NCBI RefSeq assembly: GCF_016863515.1
Contig: NZ_BOPA01000011.1
Span: 62,001 to 126,000, forward strand
Direction of reading: 5' to 3'
DNA from: Micromonospora gifhornensis
GTDB taxonomy: Bacteria > Actinomycetota > Actinomycetes > Mycobacteriales > Micromonosporaceae
Length of the DNA stretch: 64,000 nucleotides
How positions within the stretch are numbered: the first letter of the stretch is position 1; each line of letters starts with the position of its first letter. Below the pieces are notes generated by a model that saw nothing but the letters and a program-made list of their open reading frames with translations, was not told the origin of the DNA and ran no database searches. The position numbers and the translations under genes are program-made. This document shows, one piece after another, positions 8,029 through 16,357 of the stretch.

Positions 8029-9177
8029 TCAGCGGGGCAGCCGCATCGCCATCGTCGGAGCCTCGGACATCACCGAGTCGGGGTTGTACGGCGCACCCGA
8101 CGGCAGGTCGGTCGGCCGGCCGATCTGCACCCCCGGGTACAGCTCCACCATGTCGCCGCCGGCCAGCACCCGGGACTGTTGCGGGGCCAGCGGGATGCGG
8201 TCCGCCTCGGCCAGCGACCCGGCCGGTCGGATGCCGGAGCCGTTGGTACTCACGTCGGTGACCATCACGTCGCTGCCACGCAGCTCCAGCCGCAGGTGGC
8301 TGCGGCTGATCCAGCGGCGGGCCTCGTCGTTGAGCCACTGCCCGAGCATGATGCCGCCGCTGCCCTCCGGTGCCCGGCCGACCAGCACCGACTGCTCCTC
8401 GGTGAGCGTGAATCGACGCCGGATCAGGCCACCGACGCGTACCGCGAGGACCTCGCTGCGCGACCGGGGGCCGGCGTCGCGCAGCCGGCTGCCGTGCCGG
8501 GGGCAGGTCGGCACGCCGTTGCGCAGCGACGGTGGCGGCTGACCGGTCGGCGCCCGGTCCACCCGGGCCAGGTCGGCGAAGGCGCCACCGCCACCACCTC
8601 CCCCGAACAGGTTGCAGCCCGACTCCGAGCACCGCCATTCGCGGGCGAGCAGCTGCGCCGCAGCCGGCGACGGCGGCCCGGCCACCGGCGTGTGGCCGCC
8701 ACCGACGTGGGCGATGAACACAGGTCCGCCGGCACCCGGCACCGGGGCGACCACCCGACCGGGCTGCTCGACCAGCCAGGGGAACCGTCCGCGCAGGCCG
8801 TCGAAGCGCACCCGGCTGAGCACCGGCAGGCCGAGCAGGTCGGCCACCTCAAGCATCCGGTCACCGGGGTTGTCGAGCACCTCGACCAGGCCGTCGTCGG
8901 CCCAGCGGCGGACCACCATCCGCTCGTTGGAGGTCAGGTCGGCGTCGGAGAGCACCCCCCGGTGCACCACCGCGTAGACCGGAACGTTGTCCTCCTCCAG
9001 GCTGCGCGCCAGCGCGTCGATGACCATGCCGAGGCGCAGCGTGCTGGCCGGACGTCCGCCGTCGAGGTCCTGGTAACGGATGATCTCGGCCAGGTCGACC
9101 ACCGCGCGGGCCAACTGCGGATCGGTGCAGACCCGCCCCTCGATGGCGTCCAGCACCTTGCTGATCTCGAACCTCAT
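8029..9177 (-). CDS. FHA-domain protein with Gly-rich cysteine motif
   Basis: A 382-aa cytoplasmic protein. The C-terminal FHA domain (about residues 285-350) shows VGRAPEG, ISRSHLRLEL and VTDVSTNGSG, the Arg, Ser-x-x-His and Asn-Gly residues that bind phosphothreonine. The N-terminal 130 residues form an uncharacterised alpha/beta region. The middle has CSESGCN, a run of seven glycines, and CPRHG, which could bind a metal. ATG 9177 overlaps the stop of the upstream pterin dehydratase (ATGA), and the unsupported frame upstream of it is rejected. A partner kinase such as the one at 16358 is possible but unproven. Confidence 0.8.
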   Translation of the reverse strand: MRFEISKVLDAIEGRVCTDPQLARAVVDLAEIIRYQDLDGGRPASTLRLGMVIDALARSLEEDNVPVYAVVHRGVLSDADLTSNERMVVRRWADDGLVEVLDNPGDRMLEVADLLGLPVLSRVRFDGLRGRFPWLVEQPGRVVAPVPGAGGPVFIAHVGGGHTPVAGPPSPAAAQLLAREWRCSESGCNLFGGGGGGGAFADLARVDRAPTGQPPPSLRNGVPTCPRHGSRLRDAGPRSRSEVLAVRVGGLIRRRFTLTEEQSVLVGRAPEGSGGIMLGQWLNDEARRWISRSHLRLELRGSDVMVTDVSTNGSGIRPAGSLAEADRIPLAPQQSRVLAGGDMVELYPGVQIGRPTDLPSGAPYNPDSVMSEAPTMAMRLPR

Positions 9178-9470
9178 CGGGTGGTGCCTCCCACGATCTC
9201 GTCGATCCGCCGAGCCAGCTCGATGTCCCGCCGGGTGACGCCGCCCGCCGAGTGGGTGACGCAGCGGAAGGTCACGGTGCGCCAACGGATGTCGATGTCC
9301 GGGTGGTGATCCAACTCCTCGGCCGTGGCGGCGACCCGGTCGACCAGCCCGATGGCTTCCGGAAAACTGGCCAGCTCCACGGTACGGGTGATCCCGGCCG
9401 GGTCCTGCGACCACCCCGCCAGCCCACCCAGCTCGTCTCGTACCGCCTCAGCGGTGAGCACCTCTGCCAT
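9174..9470 (-). CDS. Pterin-4-alpha-carbinolamine dehydratase
   Basis: A 98-aa single-domain protein of normal family length that dehydrates 4a-hydroxytetrahydrobiopterin. The family signature is complete: ELDHHPDIDIRW (about residues 52-63) with the paired catalytic His, followed by VTHSAGGVTRRDIELA. It starts at ATG 9470, shortly upstream of a divergent lipoprotein gene, and its stop overlaps the FHA gene start. Actinobacterial members often have no aromatic hydroxylase next to them, so a moonlighting or molybdopterin-related role is possible. Confidence 0.9.
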   Translation of the reverse strand: MAEVLTAEAVRDELGGLAGWSQDPAGITRTVELASFPEAIGLVDRVAATAEELDHHPDIDIRWRTVTFRCVTHSAGGVTRRDIELARRIDEIVGGTTR

Positions 9471-9586
9471 GGCCAGACCCTACCGTTGACCGCCAGCACC
9501 ACACCGACCAACAACTCCGCTGGCCCTCACCCCTACACTGACCGCCGGATCAGGGCGATGGTCGCTGCCGGACATGGAGACACATC

Positions 9587-10357
9587 ATGCGCAACCGTAC
9601 GCTGGCGACCGTGTGTACGGCACTCGCGCTGGTGCCCCTCTGCCTGTCCGGTTGTGCTCCCGCTGCGCCGGCACCTCCGGCTGCGACGGTCACCAGCCTG
9701 CCGCCCGACCCACGCGCGGTACTGGTCGCCGCAGCCGAGCTGACCAGACAGACCACCTCGACGATGACCATGGGCAGGACCAGTCTGTCGCTGCTCTTCA
9801 CCGCCACCGCAGTGGTGGACCCCGCGGCCGGCGACTTCGCCGTCACCGCCGAGGTGACCGCCGACGGCAAAGTGACCCGATGGGCGATGACCGCCGTGAA
9901 CGACAGCGTGTTCCTTCGCTTCGATGACCTGTGGGATGGCCGCTGGCTGCGGATGCCCTCAGCGGATGTCCTGACGACCATCGGCCTGGACATCATGCCG
10001 AATGGCGATCCGGGAGAGATTGGCAAGCTTGTGGGACAGATCGTCGAGGTACGACGCGAGGCGCCCGGACACTTTTCGGGCACGCTCGACCTCACCCACA
10101 CCTCGTCCGTCGCGCTGACCGAGCTGCCGGAATCCACGGCCGAAACGCTCCGGTCGCTGCCCTTCAAAGCGCAGATTGATGCCGAGGGGCGACTGACCGA
10201 ACTGACCCTGCGCCTGAGCGACGTCGACATGAGCCTCGGCGCCGTCACGGTCGCCTTCGGCGATTTCGGCGCCACGCCGGATATCACTCCGCCCGCCGCC
10301 GCTGAGGTGATGGACGCCCCGAAGGACCTGACCGAGCAACTCTCCCAACTCAACTGA
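9587..10357 (+). CDS. Secreted lipoprotein, LppX/LprG-like
   Basis: A 256-aa protein with an N-terminal lipoprotein signal (MRNRTLA, hydrophobic core, lipobox LSGC with Cys at about residue 23), so it should be anchored outside the membrane. The mature part begins with a Pro/Ala linker, then beta-strand-rich sequence with DLWDGRWLRMP and DLTHTSS. This resembles the LppX/LprA/LprF/LprG family of lipid-carrying lipoproteins, but motif evidence is soft. ATG 9587 follows TGGAGA. The gene ends in front of a GATCTTG palindrome shared with the convergent giant membrane protein gene. Confidence 0.65.
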   Translation: MRNRTLATVCTALALVPLCLSGCAPAAPAPPAATVTSLPPDPRAVLVAAAELTRQTTSTMTMGRTSLSLLFTATAVVDPAAGDFAVTAEVTADGKVTRWAMTAVNDSVFLRFDDLWDGRWLRMPSADVLTTIGLDIMPNGDPGEIGKLVGQIVEVRREAPGHFSGTLDLTHTSSVALTELPESTAETLRSLPFKAQIDAEGRLTELTLRLSDVDMSLGAVTVAFGDFGATPDITPPAAAEVMDAPKDLTEQLSQLN

Positions 10358-10366
10358 CCCTGCCGC

Positions 10367-10418
10367 CCGATCTTGGTACGAAAGTGCCCTTGGAGGGGCG
10401 CTTTCGTACCAAGATCGG
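10367..10418. repeat. GATCTTG palindrome, family A copy 2
   Basis: Two 23-bp arms (10367-10389 and 10396-10418) pair with a single G-T wobble around a 6-base loop. The core GATCTTGGTACGAAA is shared with the element at 4322. The base next to the core differs between copies (A-T there, C-G here) with pairing kept. It lies between convergent genes, 4 bases from the stop of the minus-strand gene, so it can end transcription from both sides. Confidence 0.85.
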
Positions 10419-10422
10419 CCAC

Positions 10423-13400
10423 TCAGCTCATTCGGCTGACCGTGGCGCGGAGGCGAAGCAGGTCGCGGCGACGGCGTTCGTAGGTGGTGGCGAGGGCGAT
10501 CAGGGCCAGTCCGGCGGCGCCCAGGTACGCCCACCGGGGCAGCACGTCCCAGCTGCGCACCAGCTCGTGCACGGCGAGCGCGGCCAGCGTCAACCCACCG
10601 AGCACCACCGGCGCCTGCCAGCGTCGGACCGCCCCGAGCAGTGTCACGGCGAGCGCGGCAGCGCCGAGCAGCAACCGTCGCCACGGCTGCGGGTCCGCGC
10701 CGAACAGCACGGCGGCCAGGCTGGGCAGCAGCACCGCGGCCAGACCGGGGCCGAGCGCGAGCCAACTGGTCAGCCCCGGCCGGGTACGCAACGCCACAGT
10801 GCCCGCAGCGAGCGCCACCACCGCGAACGGCACGGTGTACGCCTCCAGCACCGTCACCCCACCGACCCCCAGCAGCAGCCAGATGGCGAGCAGGACGCTG
10901 CCGGCGGAGATCGCGGCGAAGACCCACCGCCGCGCGGTCGACTCGCCCCGGCGCAGCAGCCGCAGCCCGACCGCGACGGCCCAGAGCACGCAGACCGTGG
11001 CGGCGTGCCGGGCCGCACCGATGGTGAGCAGGAGCCCGACCAGTGCCACCGCCTGCGCGGCGGCGTCCAGCGTCCGACCCGTCAGCGCCGCGCGGGCGGC
11101 ACCACTCCCGGCCGGCATGCCTGCGCTCTCAGCCGGCATGCCCAGGGTCTGGTCGGTGGCGCGGCGGGTGGGCACGATCGCGGCCAGGGCGAGGGCGACG
11201 GCGGCCACGCCGAGCACCGCGAAGGCCGCCACCCGCAGCGGCTGCCCGGCGGCCAGCGCGGCGGTGATGGCGAGACCGGTCGCCGCCGCGACCGCGACCA
11301 GCCAACCGGCCAGCCGCACCAGGTGTCGCCGGGCCGCCACCCCGACCACGGTCGCCGCCACCACCAGCAGACCCAGCCCGGCGAGCGTCCCGGCCCGGGT
11401 GGCCTGGAGGTTGAGCAGTCCCGCCCCGATCAGCACCAGCCCCACCGGCACGCCGACCGCCACGAACGGGGCGCCCACCGGCCGCACCGCGATGACCAGC
11501 AGCAGGGCGACGCCACCGAGCAGCGCTGCTGCCGGCACCACCGGCCAGGGTGCCCGAGCGGCCACCAGCAGCACCGGCCCGGCGAGCGCCACGAACGGCA
11601 GCACCGCCGCCGCCAGACGCCACCCGCCGGCCCGACCGGTCGGCCACGTCGCCAGTACCGCCGCCAGGGCCAGCACCGACAGGGCAACTCCCACCGGCAC
11701 CGCGCCCGCCACCGACTGCACCGCCGGTGCGCCGGACCAGATGGCGGCCGGCGGCCCGTACGGGGTCACCAGCGCGGTCAGCGCCACCGGGACGGCGGCC
11801 AGCACCGCCACGGCGGCCAGCCCGACACCCGCCACCGACAATGCCACCGAGGGACGGGACCGGAACCCGGCCAGCGCGACAAGCAGCGCCGTACCGGCCG
11901 CGTAGAGGGTCAACGGTTCGTCACCCGGTACGGCGACCGACCCGAGACCGGTCAGGGCCGCCGCCACGGCGAACCCGGTCGAGGCGTACGCCCGCAGGTC
12001 GGTCCAGTGTGTCCGGAGGGTGACCAGCGCGACCGCCGGCAGTACGAGGGCGGCCAGTGCCGCCCGGGACTGCCACCAGGGCGGCGCGCCGGCGCCGATC
12101 AGCGCGATCGCCGCACCGGCCGGCACCACGAGCACCGCTGCGAGCAGCGCGAACCCGGCCACCATGCGTTGTTCGGGCCCGCCCCGGCGACCCACGGTGG
12201 CCACGGCGAGGCCGGCGACCAGCACCACCGCGCACGCCGCACCGGCCCCGGCCGGGCCGGCCAGGCCGACCAGCAGCCCGTGCCCGAGCAGCGCGGCACC
12301 GGCCAGTGCCGAGGCCAGCACCGTCGCCCGGCCCACCGGGCGGGCCACCGACACCGCCAGCAGCGCCACGGCGACAAGCAGGTCGAGAGCGACCACGACC
12401 GGCCACGGCGTAGCCCAGGCTGCCGGCAGGGCGAGCGTCGTGGCGGCGACCCCGACCAGCGCGATCGTCGGCTGGGCCACCCGAGGCAGCAGCCAGGCGA
12501 GCGCGGCCACGGTCAACGCCAACGCGACAGGCAACTGCCAGCCCCAGGGGTGGTCCGGCCCGGCCGTGGCCCCCCGCCACGGCGGCAACGAGCGGCCCAC
12601 CGTCGCGCCCGCCAGCACCAGCGCCCACAACGTGGTCAGCGTCGCCGTGGCACCGGCCACCAGCACGGCACCGATCCGGGGACCGGGCTGCCAACCTGCC
12701 GGAAGCAGTCGCACCGCACCGGCCAGCAGCGCCACCACCAGGGCCGCCGCCACCAGCACCACCGACCCGCGCAGTTCCCCGACCGGGCGGATCAGCGCCA
12801 GGGCGAGCACCGGCACCAGCGCGCCGGCCGTCACCGCCCGCGCAACCGCACCACCGAGCAGCAGCGCCGCACCGAACAGGGCCAGCGACACCAGCAGCAT
12901 CGGTACGCCGGCCAGCACCGCCACCCCACCGGCCCGGCCGACGAGCAGCGGCACCAACGCACAACCCGCGGCGAGCAGCAGCGCCACGGCGTACCCGGCA
13001 CCGGCGGTCACCTGGCCGGCGATCCGTAGCGCCGAGGTCGTCGTGGCCCCCTCGCCCGCGACGTCCCTCGGCCGCCGCAGCGCGACAAGCACCGCCAGGT
13101 CGGCAAGCGCCACCCCGACGAAGACCACCGACAGCCCGGCCGGCCCGAGCCGGGCCTCGGCGACGGCCAGCGGCAGCACCGGCTGCCCGGCCAGCAGGGC
13201 GGCGAACCACGGCAGGGTCAGTCGGCTGAGCCGGGCGTACCCGGCGGCCAGGGCGGCGCTGACGGCCGCGACCACTGCCGCGTACAGGCTGCCCGGCCAG
13301 GCGGTCACCCCGAACAGGTCCACCGACCAGGCGGCGTACCCGTCGAGCACCACCAGCAGCAGCCCGACCCCGGCGAACGTCTCGGCGGTGCCCCGCAGCC

Positions 13401-13998
13401 CACGCCAGCGCGCCACCAGCGGCACGGCCAGCAGCAGCAGGGTGAGCGCCAGCAGGATCAGCGCCCGGCCGGTGACTCCCACCGACGCCCAGGCCACCGC
13501 CGTGAACACCGTCGCCGCGGTGCCCAGCAGCAGTCCACCCAGGACGAACAGCAACCCCTGCACGGTACGGGTCGAGGCCTCTGCCCCACCGGGCCGCGCC
13601 GGGTCGACAGGCGTCATGCCGGGCCACCCGCCCGACCCCGCCCCACCTGACCCGACCGGCGACATCCCGCCCGGCCCGACCGGCAGCGCCCCGCCTGGCC
13701 CGGCCGGCACCGCAGTGGGCGGCACCGCCCCGGCCACGCTGGCCGGAGGGGCCGGCGTCGGGAACTCGGTGCGGATCGCGGCGGCCAATTCGGCGCGGCG
13801 TCGCTGCGCCGTCAGCAGCCGACCGGCCAGCCCTTCGTACGTCGCCCGTGCCTGTCGCGTCGCAGCGCCGAGTTCGACGATCTCACGGTCGAGTTGGATC
13901 ACCTCGGCGGCGGCCGGGTACGGCGGCCGGCCGCATCCGGAGCAGCCCGAGGCGAGGTTCGCCGACGCACCACACGCCGGGCAGGGGTAGCCAGTCAC
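10423..13998 (-). CDS. Giant polytopic membrane protein with N-terminal zinc ribbon
   Basis: A 1191-aa protein. The first 25 residues hold two CxxC pairs (CPACG and CSGCG) that look like a zinc ribbon. A charged, probably coiled-coil stretch follows (IVELGAATRQARATYEGL to about residue 90), then a Gly/Pro-rich linker, and from about residue 150 nearly continuous hydrophobic segments, which I estimate at 30 or more. There is no transporter, polymerase or glycosyltransferase signature I recognise. GTG 13998 is chosen because AAGGA lies 7 bases upstream; GTG 14031 is the alternative. Composition is extremely Ala/Val/Leu-rich. The gene lies 47 bases downstream of cutA and may belong to that operon. 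Confidence 0.7.
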   Translation of the reverse strand: MTGYPCPACGASANLASGCSGCGRPPYPAAAEVIQLDREIVELGAATRQARATYEGLAGRLLTAQRRRAELAAAIRTEFPTPAPPASVAGAVPPTAVPAGPGGALPVGPGGMSPVGSGGAGSGGWPGMTPVDPARPGGAEASTRTVQGLLFVLGGLLLGTAATVFTAVAWASVGVTGRALILLALTLLLLAVPLVARWRGLRGTAETFAGVGLLLVVLDGYAAWSVDLFGVTAWPGSLYAAVVAAVSAALAAGYARLSRLTLPWFAALLAGQPVLPLAVAEARLGPAGLSVVFVGVALADLAVLVALRRPRDVAGEGATTTSALRIAGQVTAGAGYAVALLLAAGCALVPLLVGRAGGVAVLAGVPMLLVSLALFGAALLLGGAVARAVTAGALVPVLALALIRPVGELRGSVVLVAAALVVALLAGAVRLLPAGWQPGPRIGAVLVAGATATLTTLWALVLAGATVGRSLPPWRGATAGPDHPWGWQLPVALALTVAALAWLLPRVAQPTIALVGVAATTLALPAAWATPWPVVVALDLLVAVALLAVSVARPVGRATVLASALAGAALLGHGLLVGLAGPAGAGAACAVVLVAGLAVATVGRRGGPEQRMVAGFALLAAVLVVPAGAAIALIGAGAPPWWQSRAALAALVLPAVALVTLRTHWTDLRAYASTGFAVAAALTGLGSVAVPGDEPLTLYAAGTALLVALAGFRSRPSVALSVAGVGLAAVAVLAAVPVALTALVTPYGPPAAIWSGAPAVQSVAGAVPVGVALSVLALAAVLATWPTGRAGGWRLAAAVLPFVALAGPVLLVAARAPWPVVPAAALLGGVALLLVIAVRPVGAPFVAVGVPVGLVLIGAGLLNLQATRAGTLAGLGLLVVAATVVGVAARRHLVRLAGWLVAVAAATGLAITAALAAGQPLRVAAFAVLGVAAVALALAAIVPTRRATDQTLGMPAESAGMPAGSGAARAALTGRTLDAAAQAVALVGLLLTIGAARHAATVCVLWAVAVGLRLLRRGESTARRWVFAAISAGSVLLAIWLLLGVGGVTVLEAYTVPFAVVALAAGTVALRTRPGLTSWLALGPGLAAVLLPSLAAVLFGADPQPWRRLLLGAAALAVTLLGAVRRWQAPVVLGGLTLAALAVHELVRSWDVLPRWAYLGAAGLALIALATTYERRRRDLLRLRATVSRMS

Positions 13999-14045
13999 GC
14001 AGTCATCCTTGACCCGCGCGTCCCGCCGCACCAGAGTCCGGGTAC

Positions 14046-14366
14046 TCAGGGACGGGTGTGCTCGAACACCCAGGCGGCGTACTCAGGGTGACCGCAGTAC
14101 ACCTGACTGACCAGAATCTCCGGCACCTCGTACGGGTGGCTGGCACGTATCTGCTCCACCAGGGCGTTGACCCGGTCCGGTGCGGTCTTGAACTGCACCG
14201 ACCATTCGGTGCTGGTCTCCACCCCGCCCCGCCACCAGTAGGTGCTCTGCACCTGGCCGCCCACCTGCGCGCAGGCCGCCTGCCGTCCGGCCACCGCAGC
14301 GGCAGCCAGCAGGTCCGCGACCGAACGCGCGTCGACCACCGTCGTCACCACGCTGATCTGGTCCAT
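14046..14366 (-). CDS. cutA: CutA1 divalent-cation tolerance protein
   Basis: A 106-aa trimeric cytoplasmic protein of normal family length. Recognisable segments are ISVVTTVVDARSVADLL at the N-terminus, QSTYWWRGGVE (about residues 40-50, the strand carrying the family Tyr-x-W-x-G), and HPYEVPEI near the C-terminus. Cys32 in AACAQV is the usual metal-binding Cys. The start ATG 14366 lies 9 bases downstream of the acyltransferase stop, so it is cotranscribed with it. The biological role of CutA in actinobacteria remains unclear. Confidence 0.93.
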   Translation of the reverse strand: MDQISVVTTVVDARSVADLLAAAAVAGRQAACAQVGGQVQSTYWWRGGVETSTEWSVQFKTAPDRVNALVEQIRASHPYEVPEILVSQVYCGHPEYAAWVFEHTRP

Positions 14367-14375
14367 TTACGAACC

Positions 14376-15392
14376 CTACGCGGCACCGTCGCGGTTGTCG
14401 GCGATCCACGCGTCTATCCGACTCCACCAGTCGTACAACCAGTCGATTCGCTGTTGTCGCCCGGCCGGGATCTCCTCCGGCGGCACCGACCAGAAGCGCA
14501 TCACCAACTGCTTGTCCATCGGCAGTTCCCGCCACACGTCGGCGACGGTGAGCATCTTGTCCAGCCCGGTGTGCGCCACGAAGATGACCCCCGCGTCCGG
14601 TGCGGCGTCCAGCGCCGCCAACAGCCCGCCGGGCTGCGGGGCGAGCACGTGCCGCATGGCCTCCGCCTTCACCGCCATCCGGTGGTGTCCCCGGTCCCGC
14701 AGCCGTTCGATGGCCCGCAGCCGACGCCTCGGGGTGAAGTTGCCGCCCTCGGGAAAGATCACCAAGACGTCGTCGTCGTCCAGCCCGGTGGCCAGATGCC
14801 CGACCTGCTCGCTGATCGTCCCCCGACCGTCCTGTCCGGGTGCGATGAACCGGCTCGGTAGCCGGTTGAGCAGCACGTCGATCGCCGGATCCCACTGCAG
14901 GGTGTCCTTGAGGACGATGCGCGGCTCCCGCTGGAACCAGTTCACCAGGGCGTGGATCAGGATGAACGAGTCACCCGGCCCGGCGTGCCGGCTGACGACC
15001 AGCTCGGGACGGCCCGGCAGGGCGGTGTCCGGGTCGGTGCCGACCACCTCGATGCTCAGCCGCAGCGTCCACCGGGCCTGCCAGAAGAACACCCGCAGGA
15101 ACCAGCCCGCCAGCACGTAGTGGGCGCGTTGGAAGGCCGGCGAGTTCACCCGGGCGCCGAAACCGCTGGCCACCCAGAGCGCGAACAGACAGATCAGCGC
15201 CGCCGCGTCCCAGAGCAGGTAGAAGCAGCCGATCCAGAGCAGGCGCAGCGGGCGTAGCCGCCCGGGCACGAACGGCGAGACGGCCAGCGCGAGCAGGGCC
15301 CAGAACGGCACCGTGACCACCAGCAGCACGGCCAGCAGCACCGCGCCGGGTGCCAGCAACAACCGGCGCAGCCACCGGGGCGGAAGCGGCAT
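14376..15392 (-). CDS. PlsC-type membrane acyltransferase
   Basis: A 338-aa lysophosphatidic acid acyltransferase-like protein with two or three N-terminal membrane segments (residues about 8-75). The HX4D catalytic motif appears as RHAGPGDS, and the later substrate motif as FPEGGNFTPRR. It probably acylates a glycerolipid at the inner membrane face. ATG 15392 shares one base with the stop of the upstream patatin gene (TGATG), a classic sign of coupled translation, so the longer frame is rejected. Patatin plus acyltransferase suggests a deacylation-reacylation remodelling pair. Confidence 0.85.
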   Translation of the reverse strand: MPLPPRWLRRLLLAPGAVLLAVLLVVTVPFWALLALAVSPFVPGRLRPLRLLWIGCFYLLWDAAALICLFALWVASGFGARVNSPAFQRAHYVLAGWFLRVFFWQARWTLRLSIEVVGTDPDTALPGRPELVVSRHAGPGDSFILIHALVNWFQREPRIVLKDTLQWDPAIDVLLNRLPSRFIAPGQDGRGTISEQVGHLATGLDDDDVLVIFPEGGNFTPRRRLRAIERLRDRGHHRMAVKAEAMRHVLAPQPGGLLAALDAAPDAGVIFVAHTGLDKMLTVADVWRELPMDKQLVMRFWSVPPEEIPAGRQQRIDWLYDWWSRIDAWIADNRDGAA

Positions 15393-16222
15393 CAGCGCTC
15401 CAGGTTCGCCAGGTAGTGCCGGGACGCCGCGTAGGCGCGGCTGATCCGCCGGCCCACCGCCGCCATGTCCCGGTACGCCCACGGGGTGTCGTCGCGCGGC
15501 TCCAGGCCGCCGGTCGGCAGCACGTGCACCTCCACCCCGTCGGGCAGGGCGGCCATCTCCCGGGCGAACCGGTGCCGGCGGGCGATCTCGAACGCGACCT
15601 GGGCGATCTCCCAGGGCCGCCGGGGCGGGGTCAGCGCCCGCTCGATCCGGCCCACCTGGAGTACGAAGATGCGGCTGGCCCCGGCCGCGACCGCCTCGCC
15701 GATCGGGATCGAGTTGACGATCCCGCCGTCGACGTAGTGCTGGTCACCGATGCGTGCCGGCGGCAGCAACCCGGGCACCGAGGCCGACGCGAGCACGGCG
15801 GGCACCACGGGCCCGCTGACGAACCAGTGCTCGGCGGCCCGCTCGATGTTCGCCGCGCAGCACCGGAACGGCACCTTCAGGTCGGCGAAGGTGGTCTCCG
15901 CGCCCAGCTCGTTCTCCAGCAGCTTGCGCAACGGTCGGGGCGAGTGCAGGTGGGTACGGGCGGCGAAGCGGCGCAGCTGCCGGGCGACCGAGTCGCCGTA
16001 CACCTCGCTGGCCTCCGGCGAGGCCCAGAGCCGGACCAGCCGGTCGGTGACCGCCTCGGACGGGTCGGCGGCGACCAGGGCACCGTTCACCGCACCGATC
16101 GACGTACCCAGCACCAGGTCCGGCCGAATCCGCGCCCGGAACAGCGCCCGCAACATGCCCACCTCGACCGCGCCCAGCACTCCCCCGCCGCCGAGCACGA
16201 ACGCCACCGGTCCCCGCGCCAT
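15392..16222 (-). CDS. Patatin-like phospholipase
   Basis: A 276-aa serine lipid hydrolase. The oxyanion loop GGGGVLG (about residues 11-17), the nucleophile elbow GTSIG (about 39-43) and the catalytic Asp in VDGGIVNS complete the Ser-Asp dyad. No signal peptide or membrane segment is seen, so it is cytoplasmic or peripheral. Start ATG 16222 has AGGA 8 bases upstream; ATG 16231 is a close alternative. It heads an operon with the acyltransferase and cutA, and is divergent from the kinase gene at 16358 across 135 bases. Confidence 0.9.
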   Translation of the reverse strand: MARGPVAFVLGGGGVLGAVEVGMLRALFRARIRPDLVLGTSIGAVNGALVAADPSEAVTDRLVRLWASPEASEVYGDSVARQLRRFAARTHLHSPRPLRKLLENELGAETTFADLKVPFRCCAANIERAAEHWFVSGPVVPAVLASASVPGLLPPARIGDQHYVDGGIVNSIPIGEAVAAGASRIFVLQVGRIERALTPPRRPWEIAQVAFEIARRHRFAREMAALPDGVEVHVLPTGGLEPRDDTPWAYRDMAAVGRRISRAYAASRHYLANLER

Positions 16223-16357
16223 GCCGTTCATCCTGGCACGCCCGCACCGCACCCCGTTCACCCTGGTACGTCAGCCGGTGCCGGTCCAAGACCGTTGACA
16301 GCGCAGCAACATTCGCGCAACCTGATACCGCTCCCCGCTACGAGGCAGGTGCAAAAC

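Noticed and set aside
8015..8638. Second minus-strand frame overlapping the FHA gene
   Set aside because: Arg/Gly/Pro-rich shadow without domain. The FHA frame has the conserved motifs.
10384..13029. Very long plus-strand frame (881 codons) opposite the giant membrane protein gene
   Set aside because: Gln/Arg/His/Gly-rich translation with no domain. It mirrors the Ala/Val/Leu-rich coding strand and is a usual high-GC shadow.
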